DNA of 64,000 nucleotides, taken from the NCBI GenBank assembly GCA_019510435.1, contig JAEKKJ010000009.1:186001-250000 (forward strand). The letters are read 5' to 3'. The notes under the pieces are model-generated. The model made no database searches and had not been told where the DNA came from. It saw nothing but the letters and a program-made list of their open reading frames with translations. This document shows, one piece after another, positions 15,922-23,717 of the stretch (positions are counted from its first letter, which is position 1; each line of letters starts with the position of its first letter). This DNA comes from Caulobacterales bacterium. Its GTDB lineage: Bacteria > Pseudomonadota > Alphaproteobacteria > Caulobacterales > Caulobacteraceae. The position numbers and the translations under genes are program-made.

Positions 15922-16746
15922 ATGAGCGACCTGAACGCCTTCTTCGGTCCCGATCCCGCCGCCGCCCTGGCCATGGCCTTCCTCAAGGCCAACCTGGTGG
16001 CCGCGGTCGTGGTGGCGCTCGTGGCGGTCGCCCGGATCCCGGCCCGCCGCATCTTCGGCGCCGCCGCGGCCTATGACCTGTGGCTCGCGCCGCCGCTGGC
16101 GGGCCTGGCGGCGCTCGTCGGCGCCTTCATCCCCGGCGACAGCGACCAGCGGGCGGTGAGCCTGGCGGCGCACCCGCCGCATCTCGCCCTGGCCGCGGGC
16201 GTCTGGGCCCTGGTCGCCGCCGCCATCGCCGCCGCCTTCGCCATCGCCCAGCTTCGCTTCGTGGCGGCCGCCCGCCGCGGCGAGAGCGGGCCCGCGGCCG
16301 TGGGCTTCATCTCGCCCCGCATCATCCTGCCGGCCGACGACGGCAGCTACACCCCGGCCGAGCGCGACCTGATCCGCGCCCATGAGCGCGAGCACGTGGC
16401 GCGCAAGGACCCGCGCGCGGCGGCCGTGGCCGCGCTCGGGCAATGCCTCTGCTGGTTCAACCCGCTGGTCCACCTGGCCGTGCACCTGATGCGCCTGGAC
16501 CAGGAGCTGGCCTGCGACGAGGCGGTGGTGCGCCGCCGGCCCTGGGCCCGCGCCCTCTACGCCCGCACGCTGCTGAAGACCCAGTTGGCCGGCCAGCCCC
16601 TGCCGTTCGGCTGCTACTGGCCCGCGCGCGGCCGCCACCCCCTGGAGGTGCGCATCGAGCGGCTCAAGGCTCGCGCCCACACTGCGCCCCGCGGCAAGGG
16701 CGGCGCGCCGATCATGGCGCCGCCGGTGGACGCCATCCGGCCCTGA
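15922..16746 (+). CDS. Second M56 (BlaR1-like) protease, lacking the last membrane helix
   Basis: A 274-residue paralogue of the preceding gene. The core is nearly identical in places (LPADDGSYTPAERDLIRAHE, RLDQELACDEAVVRRRP, YARTLLKTQLAGQ). HEREH lies at 154-158. It ends in a basic, disordered tail right after the RLKAR segment, so both the fourth membrane helix and any sensor domain are missing. This is a tandem duplication with divergent C-termini. Its own promoter and BlaI-type operator precede it. It may be a constitutive or partner protease, or a decoy; that is inference. Confidence 0.82.
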   Translation: MSDLNAFFGPDPAAALAMAFLKANLVAAVVVALVAVARIPARRIFGAAAAYDLWLAPPLAGLAALVGAFIPGDSDQRAVSLAAHPPHLALAAGVWALVAAAIAAAFAIAQLRFVAAARRGESGPAAVGFISPRIILPADDGSYTPAERDLIRAHEREHVARKDPRAAAVAALGQCLCWFNPLVHLAVHLMRLDQELACDEAVVRRRPWARALYARTLLKTQLAGQPLPFGCYWPARGRHPLEVRIERLKARAHTAPRGKGGAPIMAPPVDAIRP

Positions 16747-16841
16747 GCCCCGCGTCCTTGAGCCAGGCATTGCGCCGCGTCACCGGTTGACCCGGCCGCC
16801 GGCCGCCTTAGCTTCCCGCCGAACACAGCGGGAGAGACGCC

Positions 16842-17867
16842 ATGCCGGAAGCCATCCTCGAGCCTGAGCTGCCGATCGTCGACCCGCACCACCATCTCTG
16901 GGACCGGCGCATCAACCCGCCCTACGATTCCCCCGACCACCCCTTCATGACCGCCATCGAGCCGGCCCGGCGCTATCTGCTGGACGAGCTCCTGGCCGAC
17001 ACCCGCAGCGGCCACAACGTCGTCGCGACCGTCTTCGTGGAATGTGGCGCGTTCTATCGCGCCGATGGCCCGCCCGAGCTGCGGCCGGTGGGCGAGACCG
17101 AGTTCGTGGCCGGCCAGGCGGCCATGAGCGCCAGCGGCATCTACGGCCCGACCCGCGCCTGCGCCGGCATCGTCGGCCGCGCCGACCTGCTGCTCGGCGA
17201 CGGGGTCAAGGCGGTGCTGGAGGCGCACCTCCGCGCCGGCGGGGGGCGCTTCCGCGGCATCCGCAACTCCGCCTCCTGGGACGAGGACCGCAACGTCCTG
17301 GGCCCGCTGCATCGGCTGGAAGCCGGGCTCTACCTGCGGGACGATTTCCGCGCCGGGTTCAGGCACCTGGCGCCCCTGGGCCTCTCCTTCGACGCCTGGC
17401 TGCTGGAGCCGCAGCTGCCCGACCTGATCGACCTGTCGCGCGCGTTCCCGGACACCACCATCGTCCTCGACCACGTGGGCACGCCCCTGGGCCGCGGCAG
17501 CTACACCGGCAAGCTGGCCGAGCGCTTCCCGACCTGGAAGGCCAATATCCAGGACCTGGCCAAGTCTCCGAACGTGGTGGTGAAGCTGGGCGGCCTGGCC
17601 ATGGCCTTCTGCAACTTCCCCTCGTTCCTGGCCGAACCCCGGGCGCCGTCCGAGCAGCTGGCCGAGGAGTGGCGCCCCTATATCGAGACCTGCATCGAGG
17701 CGTTCGGACCCGAGCGCTGCATGTTCGAATCCAACTTCCCCGTCGATATGGGCAGCTGCAGCTACGCGGTCCTGTGGAACACCTTCAAACGCATCGCCGC
17801 CGGTGCCTCGGTCGCGGAGAAGGCGGCGCTGTTCTCGAAGACGGCCAGCCGCGTGTACCGGCTCTGA
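16842..17867 (+). CDS. Amidohydrolase-2 family (TIM-barrel) metal-dependent hydrolase
   Basis: A 341-residue protein of the PF04909 type. The N-terminal metal motif DPHHHLWD, a mid-protein GGRFRGIRNSASWDED, a barrel His in TTIVLDHVGTPLG and a late ESNFPVDMGSCSY (Asp) are all visible. Family members hydrolyse or decarboxylate lactones and cyclic acids, for example 2-pyrone-4,6-dicarboxylate lactonase. The substrate is undetermined. GGGAGAG lies 5 nt before the ATG. It is a single gene followed by a palindromic repeat. Confidence 0.85.
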   Translation: MPEAILEPELPIVDPHHHLWDRRINPPYDSPDHPFMTAIEPARRYLLDELLADTRSGHNVVATVFVECGAFYRADGPPELRPVGETEFVAGQAAMSASGIYGPTRACAGIVGRADLLLGDGVKAVLEAHLRAGGGRFRGIRNSASWDEDRNVLGPLHRLEAGLYLRDDFRAGFRHLAPLGLSFDAWLLEPQLPDLIDLSRAFPDTTIVLDHVGTPLGRGSYTGKLAERFPTWKANIQDLAKSPNVVVKLGGLAMAFCNFPSFLAEPRAPSEQLAEEWRPYIETCIEAFGPERCMFESNFPVDMGSCSYAVLWNTFKRIAAGASVAEKAALFSKTASRVYRL

Positions 17868-17873
17868 TCCAAT

Positions 17874-18003
17874 CCCTCCCCTTTATGGGGAGGGACAGGC
17901 GCCGCAGGCGCCAGGGTGGGGAGGCCACGACCGGGCGCCGAGCCCAGTCGACTATTCCCCACCCGTCTCGCTGCGCTCGCCACCCTCCCCATGAAGGGGA
18001 GGG
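17874..18003. repeat. Intergenic palindromic repeat, family A copy 1
   Basis: About 130 bp filling the convergent gap. It begins CCCTCCCCTTTATGGGGAGG and ends CCCTCCCCATGAAGGGGAGG, each itself a hairpin, with GGTGGGGAGGCCACGACCG and a diverged inverted half between. The same units recur at 53650-53876. It could act as a bidirectional terminator for the flanking convergent genes. Confidence 0.7.
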
Positions 18004-18010
18004 ATCGCCC

Positions 18011-18598
18011 TCAGTACCGCGCCTCTACCGCCGCCACGCCCCACTTCGGCGGCGGGGGGACATACGCCCGGAACGCCGCGATCGCCGCGTCCGTGCTGTC
18101 GGCATAGATCAGCATGTCCACGTACTGCTGGGCGATGAAACCCTTGTCGGCCATCTGCTGCACGGTCTGGCGCAGCAGGTCGTAATAGCCGGCCACGTTG
18201 ACGAAGGCGCAGGGCTTGGCGTGGAAGCCCAGCAGGGCCCAGGTCCACTGTTCGAAGAACTCCTCGAAGGTGCCCGGCCCGCCCGGCAGGCTGAGGAAGG
18301 CGTCGCCCAGCTCGGCCATCGTCCACTTGCGCTCGTGCATGGAGTTGACGACCCGCAGTTCGGTCAGGCCGCGGTGGGCGATCTCCTGGTTCACCAGGTC
18401 CTGGGGCATGACACCGATCACCTTGCCGCCGGCCGCCAGGGCCGCGTCCGCCACAGCCCCCATCAGCCCCACCTTGCCGCCGCCGTAGACCAGCGTCAGG
18501 CCCGCCTCGGCGATCGCGGTCCCGCAGGCGATGGCCGCCGCCATGAACCGCGGATCGGTCCCCGGCGAGGAGCCGCAATAGACGCAGATGCTCTTCAC
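18011..18598 (-). CDS. LOG-family protein (nucleotide 5'-monophosphate phosphoribohydrolase)
   Basis: A 195-residue protein of the TIGR00730/LOG family. It has VYCGSSPG near the start, LVYGGGKVGLMGAVADAAL, the paired ERKWTMAELGDAFLSLPGG signature and GGPGTFEEFFE (the PGGxGTxxE catalytic motif). It should release a free base from a nucleoside 5'-monophosphate (cytokinin riboside monophosphate in plants); in bacteria the physiological substrate is often unclear. The start is GTG at 18598 with GAGG 7 nt upstream. Divergent from the cold-shock gene, 186 bp apart. Confidence 0.9.
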   Translation of the reverse strand: MKSICVYCGSSPGTDPRFMAAAIACGTAIAEAGLTLVYGGGKVGLMGAVADAALAAGGKVIGVMPQDLVNQEIAHRGLTELRVVNSMHERKWTMAELGDAFLSLPGGPGTFEEFFEQWTWALLGFHAKPCAFVNVAGYYDLLRQTVQQMADKGFIAQQYVDMLIYADSTDAAIAAFRAYVPPPPKWGVAAVEARY

Positions 18599-18784
18599 GT
18601 GACGACCTCGGGGGCGAGCTGTTGCGAAAGGGTCGCTCCCTTAGTCGGTTTGTGCGCCAGTGTCACGACGACTGGCCTTGGCCAAAATCCGCCGCTACAA
18701 CTTGCTCTGCGGCCCGTCACCCACGATTGGCCGGGCGCCGACCTGTGGGCGGTGAGGCACTTCTATCTCGGTAGGTTACGACGA

Positions 18785-19414
18785 ATGGCGAGCGGCACGG
18801 TCAAGTGGTTCAATACGGCCAAGGGTTTCGGTTTTATCCAGCCCGACGATGGTGGATCTGACATCTTCGTCCACATTTCTGCGCTGAACCAGGCAGGGCT
18901 CGACGCCCTGAACGAAGGCGACAAGGTGGACTACGAGCTCGAGCAGGATCGACGCTCGGGCAAGCTGGCGGCGACGCAGATCGTCGTGACGGCGCAGGGC
19001 GCTCCGGCGCCGCGGCGGTCCCCCGGCGGCTTCGGCGGCGGCGGCGATCGCGGCGGCTACGGTGGTGGCGGCGGCGGTTACGGCGGCGGTGGCGGCGGCT
19101 ACGGCGGTGGTGGCGGCGGCTTCGGCGGCGGCCGGGACCGTGGCTTCGGCGGCGGCGGCGGCGGCGGCGGTGCGGATCGCCCGCGCGGCGTGGTGGCCGG
19201 CTCCGGCTCCGGCACGGTGAAGTGGTTCAACCCCACCAAGGGCTTCGGCTTCATCAAGCCCGAGGGCGGCGGCCAGGACATCTTCGTCCACATCTCGGCG
19301 GTCGAGCAGGCGGGTCTCTCCGGCCTGAACGAAGGCCAGACGGTGAACTTCGACCTCGAGCAGGACCGGCGCAGCGGCAAGACCTCTGCGACCAACCTGA
19401 AGGTCACCGGCTAA
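18785..19414 (+). CDS. Tandem cold-shock-domain protein with Gly-rich linker
   Basis: A 209-residue protein with two cold-shock domains: residues 1-70 (GTVKWFNTAKGFGFIQPDD, then DIFVHISALNQAG) and about 140-209 (GTVKWFNPTKGFGFIKPEG, DIFVHISAVEQAG). Both keep the KGFGFI and VHIS RNA-binding motifs. The linker of about 60 residues is almost all Gly with Tyr, Phe, Arg and Asp, including repeated GGYGGGG units and RGG/GRDRG-like blocks. Caulobacter has double-domain Csps, but such a long RNP-like Gly-rich linker is unusual. The frame continues upstream, but the domain begins at this ATG. It probably binds single-stranded RNA as a chaperone. Confidence 0.92.
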   Translation: MASGTVKWFNTAKGFGFIQPDDGGSDIFVHISALNQAGLDALNEGDKVDYELEQDRRSGKLAATQIVVTAQGAPAPRRSPGGFGGGGDRGGYGGGGGGYGGGGGGYGGGGGGFGGGRDRGFGGGGGGGGADRPRGVVAGSGSGTVKWFNPTKGFGFIKPEGGGQDIFVHISAVEQAGLSGLNEGQTVNFDLEQDRRSGKTSATNLKVTG

Positions 19415-19532
19415 GATTTCGGCGGGGCCTGCGCAAGCGGGCCCCGTTCCGGTTCCGGCCGCGCTGAACTTGCCGGCCGCCAACGCGTTGAAAACGCTCG
19501 TACCGAGGATGGCCTCGCGGAGCGTTTGGGAC

Positions 19533-20081
19533 ATGCGTACCCTGATCACCCTCGCCCTGTGCGGCGCCGTCGCCGTTCCAGGCCTGGCCGTGGCGCAATC
19601 CGTCGCGCCCGCCGCCGAGGGCGAACTCGCCCCCAACCAGCCCCCCTTCTCCGATCCGGTGGCGGCCCCGCCCCCGCCGATGACGGCCCGGCCGGCGCCC
19701 AAGGTCGAAGCGGCGAAGATCACGCCTCCGGCGCCCCAGGGCCCGACCACCGTCGCCCCCGTCATCGTGGAGGCCAAGTCGCAGCCCGAGTCCTCCGACA
19801 TGACCCGCAAGGTGGCGGTCACTGTCGGCGGCGTCCTGGGCGGCGTGGCCGGCGCGGCCGGCGGCCCGGTCGGCAAGTTCGCCGGCTCACTGGTCGGCAA
19901 GCACCTGGCCAAGAGCCTGGTGGACAAGAAGGAGCCCGACACCCCGCAGCTGGACGTGACCCAGGTCGCGAGCTCGCAAGGCGCCCCCTCCGCCGCCGAC
20001 GCCGGCAAGCCCGCCCTCGCCGAACCGGCCACCGCGCCAGCCCTGGTCGCGGTGTCGGACCCGCGGGCAAGCCAGCCTTAG
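19533..20081 (+). CDS. Exported protein with Pro-rich region and glycine-zipper segment
   Basis: A 182-residue protein. A Sec signal peptide (TLITLALCGAVAVPGLAVAQ) is followed by a Pro/Ala-rich stretch to about residue 85. Then comes VAVTVGGVLGGVAGAAGG, a glycine-zipper of the kind that inserts in or packs against membranes, and a low-complexity acidic/Ala tail. No enzyme motif is seen. It may be an envelope protein. GGAG lies upstream of the ATG at 19533. The family is not recognised. Confidence 0.65.
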   Translation: MRTLITLALCGAVAVPGLAVAQSVAPAAEGELAPNQPPFSDPVAAPPPPMTARPAPKVEAAKITPPAPQGPTTVAPVIVEAKSQPESSDMTRKVAVTVGGVLGGVAGAAGGPVGKFAGSLVGKHLAKSLVDKKEPDTPQLDVTQVASSQGAPSAADAGKPALAEPATAPALVAVSDPRASQP

Positions 20082-20124
20082 AGGTGGTTAGAGACCTGGG
20101 TAGCGCGGCGGTGCGCCCTCAAGT

Positions 20125-20142
20125 CTTCCCCCTCTGGGGAAG
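20125..20142. terminator. Possible bidirectional hairpin between convergent genes
   Basis: CTTCCCC-CTCT-GGGGAAG is a perfect 7-bp stem with a 4-nt loop in the gap between the exported-protein gene and the convergent PI-PLC gene. There is no T-run on either side, so intrinsic termination is uncertain. Confidence 0.3.
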
Positions 20143-20166
20143 CGTAGGGGCCAAGTCCCTGCCGCC

Positions 20167-21276
20167 CTAAGGCCCCGCCCACGCCGGCGACAGCCGCGCC
20201 CGGCCGCCGCCCGGTAGCTTGGCCACATACGGCCCGAAGCGCAGGTCGGGGTCCATGTAGTCGGTGGAGACGTACTGCGCCCCGGAGGCGAAGGCCGCCG
20301 CCTGGCGCGCGATGTCGTTGCGGCGGGCCTCGGCGGTGTCGGCGTCGGCGCGGGTGCGCACGATGATCCCCGCCTTCACCGCCGCGCGGATGCGGTCCGC
20401 CAGCTCCACCGGCTCGTTCAGGGTGACGTAGCCGGCGGCCGGCGAGCGCTCGTCGATGTTCACGAACATCGCCCGCCCCTCCAGCGACTTGCGGCCGCCG
20501 CGATAGACCGCAACCACGTCCGGCGCCTCGTCCATGGCCAGCATGATCTTGCCGCGCGCGGCCTTGAGCTTCGGCCAGGCCCCTGCGGCCACCGCCTCGC
20601 GCAGGGTCTTGTGGCGCCCCTGGACCAGGTCGGGCGTGATCAGCTCGCCCGGCTTGAACACCGAGCGGATCTCCGCGTCGGCGGCATCCATCGCCTTGGC
20701 GTCGAACGGCAGGAGCGGCGTCGCGCCCGGGACCTTCAGCTGGTCCTGCTTCAGGTTGAAGATGATCAGGATCGGCACGTGGTCCGGGTGGGCCTTCGAC
20801 CAGGTCCGCACCTCGCGCAGGCAGTCGACCAGCAGGGTGCAGACCGCGCGGTAGTCCAGGTCCGGGATATGGATCACCTTCATTCCCGGCTTGGCCATGG
20901 CCGACAGGTCGTAGGGCGTAGTGTCCGGCGTCATCTTGCGGCCCAGCGGCTGGGAATAGCGGCCGCCCTGCGGGTCGTAGACGAAGTCCAGCTCCAGCTG
21001 CCGCGCGCCGTCGTCCAGCTGTTCGGTCAGGGGCTTGTGGCTGTAGTCCAGGCTGTCGGCGCCCTTCGGATTGATGGCGCGCAGCTTGGCCATCTCGGCC
21101 GGGGCGATGGCCAGCTTGTAGCTGTTGTGGGTGCCGATCACCTGGATGGCGTTCATCGGCAGGGCGTCGACCGCGGCGCGGGTGCAGCCCGGCTGGCCCG
21201 ACGGGCGCTCGAGGTCGCAGGCAGGCGAGACGGCGGCGGCGTGGACCGCGGCGGCGGCAAGCAGGGTGGCGAGCAT
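20167..21276 (-). CDS. Secreted Ca2+-dependent phosphatidylinositol-specific phospholipase C-like protein
   Basis: A 369-residue protein with a signal peptide (LATLLAAAAVHAAAV). It carries the PI-PLC X-domain start IQVIGTHNSYK with catalytic His, then DGARQLELDFVYDP and MKVIHIPDLDY (second catalytic His). The calcium-type family (PF16670-like) is inferred from the absence of the bacterial calcium-independent pattern. It should cleave the phosphodiester of phosphoinositides or glycerophosphodiesters outside the cytoplasm. AAGGA is 7 nt before the ATG. It stands alone, convergent with the exported protein. Confidence 0.8.
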   Translation of the reverse strand: MLATLLAAAAVHAAAVSPACDLERPSGQPGCTRAAVDALPMNAIQVIGTHNSYKLAIAPAEMAKLRAINPKGADSLDYSHKPLTEQLDDGARQLELDFVYDPQGGRYSQPLGRKMTPDTTPYDLSAMAKPGMKVIHIPDLDYRAVCTLLVDCLREVRTWSKAHPDHVPILIIFNLKQDQLKVPGATPLLPFDAKAMDAADAEIRSVFKPGELITPDLVQGRHKTLREAVAAGAWPKLKAARGKIMLAMDEAPDVVAVYRGGRKSLEGRAMFVNIDERSPAAGYVTLNEPVELADRIRAAVKAGIIVRTRADADTAEARRNDIARQAAAFASGAQYVSTDYMDPDLRFGPYVAKLPGGGRARLSPAWAGP

Positions 21277-21318
21277 GACGTCATCCTTGAAACTGGAACG
21301 CGAACAATACGGTGACGC

Positions 21319-21807
21319 TCAGCGCCAGGGAATGAGCTCCGGCTCGGCCGGGAAGCGCCCCGCCAGGATCGGCGGCAGGCGCTGGGCCAGCCCTGGCGGG
21401 AACACCGGCTCCTCGGTCGCGGCCAGGTCGCCGTGCGTCCACCAGCGGATATCCTCGATCAGCTCGCGCTCGATCTCGGTCCAGAGCGCGCGGTCCGGCT
21501 CAGCCCCCTCGCAGCGCGCCACCAGGTAGCATTCCTTGAACAGCGTCGGCTCCGGCATGCGCATGACGCCCTCGCGCACCCAGACCACCGGCCCCAGCAC
21601 GAAGTCGGCGATGCCCGTCTCCTCCCGGATCTCCCGCGCGGCGGCCTCCACATAGGTCTCGCCCGGCTCCACCCCGCCGCCCACGGTGAACCAGGCCCCG
21701 GGGCGATCCTTGGCGGCGGGCAGGCGGCCCTTGAGCAGCAGGATGCGGTCTGCGGCGTCCAGCAGCAGCACGCGGGCGGTTGGTCGTTCGGGGAGCAAAT
21801 CGGTCAC
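21319..21807 (-). CDS. Nudix hydrolase
   Basis: A 162-residue protein with a full Nudix box, GGGVEPGETYVEAAAREIRE followed by ETGI, which matches Gx5Ex7REUxEExGU. It hydrolyses a nucleoside diphosphate linked to another moiety; the exact substrate is not predictable. The likely start is GTG at 21807, with no clear ribosome site. It is divergent from the EAL protein gene, about 100 bp away. Confidence 0.88.
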   Translation of the reverse strand: MTDLLPERPTARVLLLDAADRILLLKGRLPAAKDRPGAWFTVGGGVEPGETYVEAAAREIREETGIADFVLGPVVWVREGVMRMPEPTLFKECYLVARCEGAEPDRALWTEIERELIEDIRWWTHGDLAATEEPVFPPGLAQRLPPILAGRFPAEPELIPWR

Positions 21808-21904
21808 GGCGGCGCGAGCTTATTCGCTGCGCCGGCGACGGGAAGGGCCCGGACACCCGATTTTAAGCTCCCGCAGGCACGCTCGCGCCGAGGGAGATAG
21901 CGGC

Positions 21905-23527
21905 TTGTCCACAGCACACCGGTTCCTGGGGTTCGGCTTCGCGGCCGCCGACCTGCTGCTGGAGATCCACAGCAGCGGGCGGGTCAACTTCGCGCTCGGG
22001 GCAGGCGAGGCCGTGCTGGGCGTCAGCGACCAGGCCCTGGCGGGCAAGTCCTGGACCGCCCTGGTGCACGCCGACGACCATCCGATGGTGGAGGCCCTGT
22101 TCGCCGGCCTGGACGATGGAACGCGCGCGGGCCCGGTGGTCGTCGGTGTCGTCACCGCGGAGGGTCCGCCGACCCGCTTCGCCAGCCTCACCGCCATTCG
22201 CCTGCCGCAGAACCAGGACGCCATCTCCTGCTCGCTGTCCCGCGCCGGCAACCGCGGCGCCGCCAGTCTGCAGAGCCGCGAGGACTTCGAGGCGCGCGCC
22301 GCCGAACTGCTGGCCGGCGCCACCCAGGACCTGAACCTCGCCTTCGTGGAGCTGGCCGGGCTCACCAAGGCCAAGGCGAGCGCCCGCGACCCGGCGCGGC
22401 TGCAGGCCCTGCTGGCCGGCGTCCTGCGCGCCCAGGCCTACCGCGGCGAGGCCGCCACCGCCCTGGGCGGCGAGCGCTACGCCCTGGTGCGCGGCAGCGA
22501 CGAGCCGGTCGAAGCCCTGGTCGATCGCATCACCCGCGCCCTGCAGAGCTCCGGCGTACAGGGGGTGGTCGCCGAGACCGCCTCGGTCTCCATGTCCGGC
22601 GGGGGCCGGCCGAAACAGGTGGCCGCCGCCATCCGCTACGCCCTGAACCTGGTGCTGGAGGACGGGCTTTCCCAGCCGTTGCCGGAGAACCTTTCGGCGG
22701 CCTTCGACCAGGCGATGCAGGCGACCCTCTCCAAGGCGGGCGACCTCGGCGCGGCGATTAAGGACCGGCGCTTCCAGCTGGTCTTCCAGCCCGTCGTCGG
22801 TCTCAAGACCGGCGCCCTGCACCACCACGAGGTGCTGGTCCGCTTCGGCGACCAGCGCAGCCCCTTCCCCACCATCCGTATGGCCGAGGAGATGGAGCTG
22901 ATCGAGGCGCTGGACGGGGCCGTGCTGGAGGAGACCCTGGCGGTGCTCAAGCGCAAGCCGGCGCTCAGCCTCGCGGTCAATGTCTCCGGCCGCAGCCTGA
23001 TGAGCGAGGGCTATGTCGCCCGCGCGATCGGGCTGATCGCGGCCGCGCCCGACGTCCGCGGCCGGCTGCTGTTCGAACTCACGGAGAGCGCGGCGGTGGA
23101 GGACCTGGGCATGGCGGACCGCCATATCCAGGCCCTGCGCCAGGCCGGCTGCGAGGTGTGCCTGGACGATTTCGGGGCGGGCGCCGCCTCGCTGGCCTAT
23201 CTGCAGCAGCTGACCCTCGACATCCTGAAGATCGACGGCCGCTACATCCGCGACCTGCAGCACGGCGGACGCGAGGCCACCTTCGTGCGCCACCTGGTCA
23301 ACATGTGCGGCGAGCTGGGGGTGCGCACCCTGGCCGAGATGGTCGAGACGCCCGAGGCCGAGGAGGCGGTGCGCCTCGCCGGTGTCGATTTCGCCCAGGG
23401 CTGGCTCTACGGCCGCGCCACCGAAACGCCGGTCGAGGAACTGGCCGCGGTCAGCCGCGGACCGGCCCGCGGCGACGGGCGCCTGGCCGTCCGCCTCGCC
23501 GCCGATCGCCGCAAGGAATGGGGTTGA
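21905..23527 (+). CDS. EAL-domain cyclic-di-GMP phosphodiesterase with N-terminal PAS-like domain
   Basis: A 540-residue protein from the TTG at 21905 (GGGAG about 8 nt upstream). Residues about 8-110 look like a PAS sensor (LLEIHSSGRVNFALGAGEAV). About 130-250 is a degenerate GGDEF-like segment without a GGDEF motif. About 285-525 is an EAL domain. The signature reads EVL in HHHEVLVRFGD, but LLFELTES, CLDDFGAGAAS, LKIDGRYIR, LAEMVET and QGWLYGRA keep the metal and catalytic residues. It probably hydrolyses c-di-GMP, perhaps light- or redox-responsive through the PAS domain. It has no membrane segment. Confidence 0.85.
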   Translation: MSTAHRFLGFGFAAADLLLEIHSSGRVNFALGAGEAVLGVSDQALAGKSWTALVHADDHPMVEALFAGLDDGTRAGPVVVGVVTAEGPPTRFASLTAIRLPQNQDAISCSLSRAGNRGAASLQSREDFEARAAELLAGATQDLNLAFVELAGLTKAKASARDPARLQALLAGVLRAQAYRGEAATALGGERYALVRGSDEPVEALVDRITRALQSSGVQGVVAETASVSMSGGGRPKQVAAAIRYALNLVLEDGLSQPLPENLSAAFDQAMQATLSKAGDLGAAIKDRRFQLVFQPVVGLKTGALHHHEVLVRFGDQRSPFPTIRMAEEMELIEALDGAVLEETLAVLKRKPALSLAVNVSGRSLMSEGYVARAIGLIAAAPDVRGRLLFELTESAAVEDLGMADRHIQALRQAGCEVCLDDFGAGAASLAYLQQLTLDILKIDGRYIRDLQHGGREATFVRHLVNMCGELGVRTLAEMVETPEAEEAVRLAGVDFAQGWLYGRATETPVEELAAVSRGPARGDGRLAVRLAADRRKEWG

Positions 23528-23717
23528 GGCCCGTCACATTGTCTTGATGAGCCCCGCGCGGCGTTTGTGCTGCGGCGAAACCGGGGCGTAGGGTTCCTTC
23601 CAGAGGGCGGCGTCGGCTGACCCAGCCGGTCAACGACCGTCCATAACCCGCGCTTCCGGCGCCCCACTCTCCCGCATGCGGGCGCCCAGAGCGCCCGAGG
23701 TGATGGGAGAAGCGACC

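Noticed and set aside
17042-18784. Upstream extension of the cold-shock protein frame.
   Set aside because: It crosses the amidohydrolase and the family A repeat in another frame; the cold-shock domain begins at its own ATG.
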